This document shows, piece by piece, positions 32,690 to 34,016 of a stretch of 34,016 bases of DNA. The stretch is from Clostridium sp. AM58-1XD (GTDB taxonomy: Bacteria > Bacillota > Clostridia > Lachnospirales > Lachnospiraceae). Made by a program: the position numbers and the translations under genes. Under the pieces are notes generated by a model. It was not told where the DNA came from and searched no databases. It saw only the letters and a program-made list of their open reading frames with translations. The stretch is taken from the NCBI RefSeq assembly GCF_003464085.1, contig NZ_QSDR01000042.1, positions 1-34,016 on the forward strand. The letters are read 5' to 3'. Numbering within the stretch: position 1 is the first letter of the stretch; each line of letters starts with the position of its first letter.

Positions 32690-34011
32690 TGATATTCCCC
32701 CAAAAGAACATCAAAAGTGAGGAAGAGAGCGGCAATGATCTGGTGCTCCATCCACCACGGGCGATCGGGATCGCTGGTATTGTTACGCTGGTAATAGGTT
32801 TGTTGCTGTCAGTTTTTTGCTATTTGGATTACCTTAACGGAAATGAGACGGCCTCTGTAGGGATCGCCCTGGGATTTTTAATGATCCCAGGGATTGCTGG
32901 AATTTTACTCGTCCTATACAGCTGCCGGCTTGTAACTGTTAAGGGGGAGGATATCGTATTTCGGGATTTTCTGCTGCGCAGGCACCGATGCAGGCTGAGT
33001 GAAATAACTAAGGTAATATGGTCGGCAGATGGTTATGTTCTTATGGGCAAGACAGGAAAACTGTTTAAATTATATGATGATTTTGTTACTTGTGAACAAC
33101 TATTTATAGAATTGGAGAAACGTGGGGTGGAACTGGATATTCCAGGGCGCACATTTGGTGCCGGCAGATTGGCGGCCATTCATCCATGCCCGGACAAACG
33201 CCGCTTTACGGTACGCTCATGTAATTGTTCCCTGCGATATGGGGGGAAAATAAAAATAGAAGGCACTAATCTGGTGTTTTGCAGACGTTTTCAGAAAATG
33301 GTGTGTTATACAGTCAGCGAGCTGACAGGGGTACACATAAAGGAAAAGAAAGATGGACGGATTATTATAAGTATTTTTTATCAAAACCACAGGCTTCTGT
33401 TTAAAATAAATGCCTTTATTGGCGACTGTCAGGATACCCGCTTCGTTTTTGCGCTGGTGCGTCATTTGAAAGAGTCAGGAGTCCCGTTAAAAGGCATGGA
33501 GAATGTAGGTGAAGACATCCATTGTATGATGAGAAAACAGTTTATAAATAGGGAGGACGCAGAGAGGATTCTTATGGAGGAATATGAACGGATTCTTCCG
33601 ACAATCAGGAAGTATGAAACAGATTTGGAGGAATTAGGATTTCAATTGATGCACGGCACCGTTGACAGGGAAAAAGTGGAGTACCAAGTTAAAGTACTAT
33701 TTCCAGATCAAATGGTGGATCGTGCATTTGTTTTGGGATATTACCTCTGCTTTACGAAAGAAGGCCGTTTTGTTTATGACAAAAAGCAGAAGTGCCCGCT
33801 GTATCAGTGCAGGCCGGTGATGACCGGAAAGCCGGAATACCTCAAAGCCGGAAGCGACTATGATGAAGTATTAAAGGATCTTATTTACTTTGAAGCAATC
33901 CCAGAGCCTGTTATTCGATATACTATGGAGTATTTTCTAATGCTAATTAAAAAGAAAAGAATATACATATCAGAATATAAGAGCTTCTTTAATTCAAAAA
34001 ATAAGGAATAA
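32686..34011 (+). CDS. Unrecognised membrane protein
   Basis: 441-residue protein with two N-terminal membrane segments (about residues 28-46 and 57-78). They are followed by a roughly 70-residue stretch rich in beta strands ('CRLVTVKGEDIVFRDFLLRR'), resembling a bacterial PH-like domain, and a second similar stretch ('RFTVRSCNCSLRYGGKIKIE'). A mostly helical, charged C-terminal half holds several Cys ('KQKCPLYQCRP'). I do not recognise a family. The A+T content rises towards the end. It starts with ATGATG after AGGAGG and overlaps the previous stop. The stop lies 5 bases before the window edge, so downstream context is unseen. Confidence 0.7.
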   Translation: MMIFPQKNIKSEEESGNDLVLHPPRAIGIAGIVTLVIGLLLSVFCYLDYLNGNETASVGIALGFLMIPGIAGILLVLYSCRLVTVKGEDIVFRDFLLRRHRCRLSEITKVIWSADGYVLMGKTGKLFKLYDDFVTCEQLFIELEKRGVELDIPGRTFGAGRLAAIHPCPDKRRFTVRSCNCSLRYGGKIKIEGTNLVFCRRFQKMVCYTVSELTGVHIKEKKDGRIIISIFYQNHRLLFKINAFIGDCQDTRFVFALVRHLKESGVPLKGMENVGEDIHCMMRKQFINREDAERILMEEYERILPTIRKYETDLEELGFQLMHGTVDREKVEYQVKVLFPDQMVDRAFVLGYYLCFTKEGRFVYDKKQKCPLYQCRPVMTGKPEYLKAGSDYDEVLKDLIYFEAIPEPVIRYTMEYFLMLIKKKRIYISEYKSFFNSKNKE

Positions 34012-34016
34012 GTATT

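Overview
The window reads as a chromosomal segment of an anaerobic, low-to-mid GC Firmicute of class Clostridia, most likely a gut Lachnospiraceae-type organism. The support is a ferredoxin-linked [FeFe]-hydrogenase, an anaerobic (Asr-type) sulfite reductase, many T-rich intrinsic terminators, strong GGAGG ribosome binding sites, a CsoR-type copper operon, lysine, TPP and FMN riboswitches, and an ECF-type riboflavin transporter. I see no phage, transposase, CRISPR array or rRNA. Most genes are on the + strand and follow each other in short housekeeping or metabolic operons.

Layout. 1-2000: a MarR regulator, then a decayed stretch (remains of a GNAT acetyltransferase, a C-terminally truncated metallo-beta-lactamase-fold protein) and a small lipoprotein. 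2060-6524: FtsH-type protease, YigZ/IMPACT protein and the ribosome-associated GTPase BipA/TypA, the last with its own promoter and a leader terminator. 6787-10009: a small protein on the - strand, then a copper operon (CsoR-like operator, CopA ATPase, CsoR, CopZ-like chaperone). 10153-10527: tRNA-Pro(CGG), tRNA-Glu(CTC) and tRNA-Thr(CGT) with terminators. 10553-11575: DUF378 protein, a 50-residue protein and a broken DUF2798 gene. 11598-13560: lysine riboswitch controlling an NhaC-family antiporter. 13628-16543: GNAT enzyme, then TPP riboswitch, thiD and the HMP transporter cytX. 16711-18837: nitroreductase and a frameshifted MATE exporter behind a strong leader hairpin. 18964-23690: branched-chain amino acid genes ilvN, ilvC, a divergent LysR regulator, leuC and leuD. 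24186-26258: EAL-domain remnant, a LysR regulator and an AraC/GyrI-like regulator. 26715-30615: [FeFe]-hydrogenase, asrA and asrC (frameshifted). 30744-32186: FMN riboswitch, ribU and a frameshifted PNPOx-like protein. 32225-34011: a C_GCAxxG_C_C family redox protein and an unrecognised membrane protein.

The most interesting unit is hydA-asrA-asrC. The sulfite reductase genes lack asrB, the FAD/NAD-binding electron-input subunit, and a monomeric [FeFe]-hydrogenase stands directly upstream. This suggests, as inference, that H2/ferredoxin electrons rather than NADH may be linked to sulfite reduction.

Four genes (DUF2798, MATE, asrC, PNPOx-like) are each interrupted by what looks like loss of a single G from a G-run directly before a C. 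The uniformity points to a consensus sequencing artefact at least as strongly as to real gene decay. A second theme is promoter-proximal terminators (before typA, DUF2798 and MATE, besides the three riboswitches), which suggests widespread transcription attenuation.
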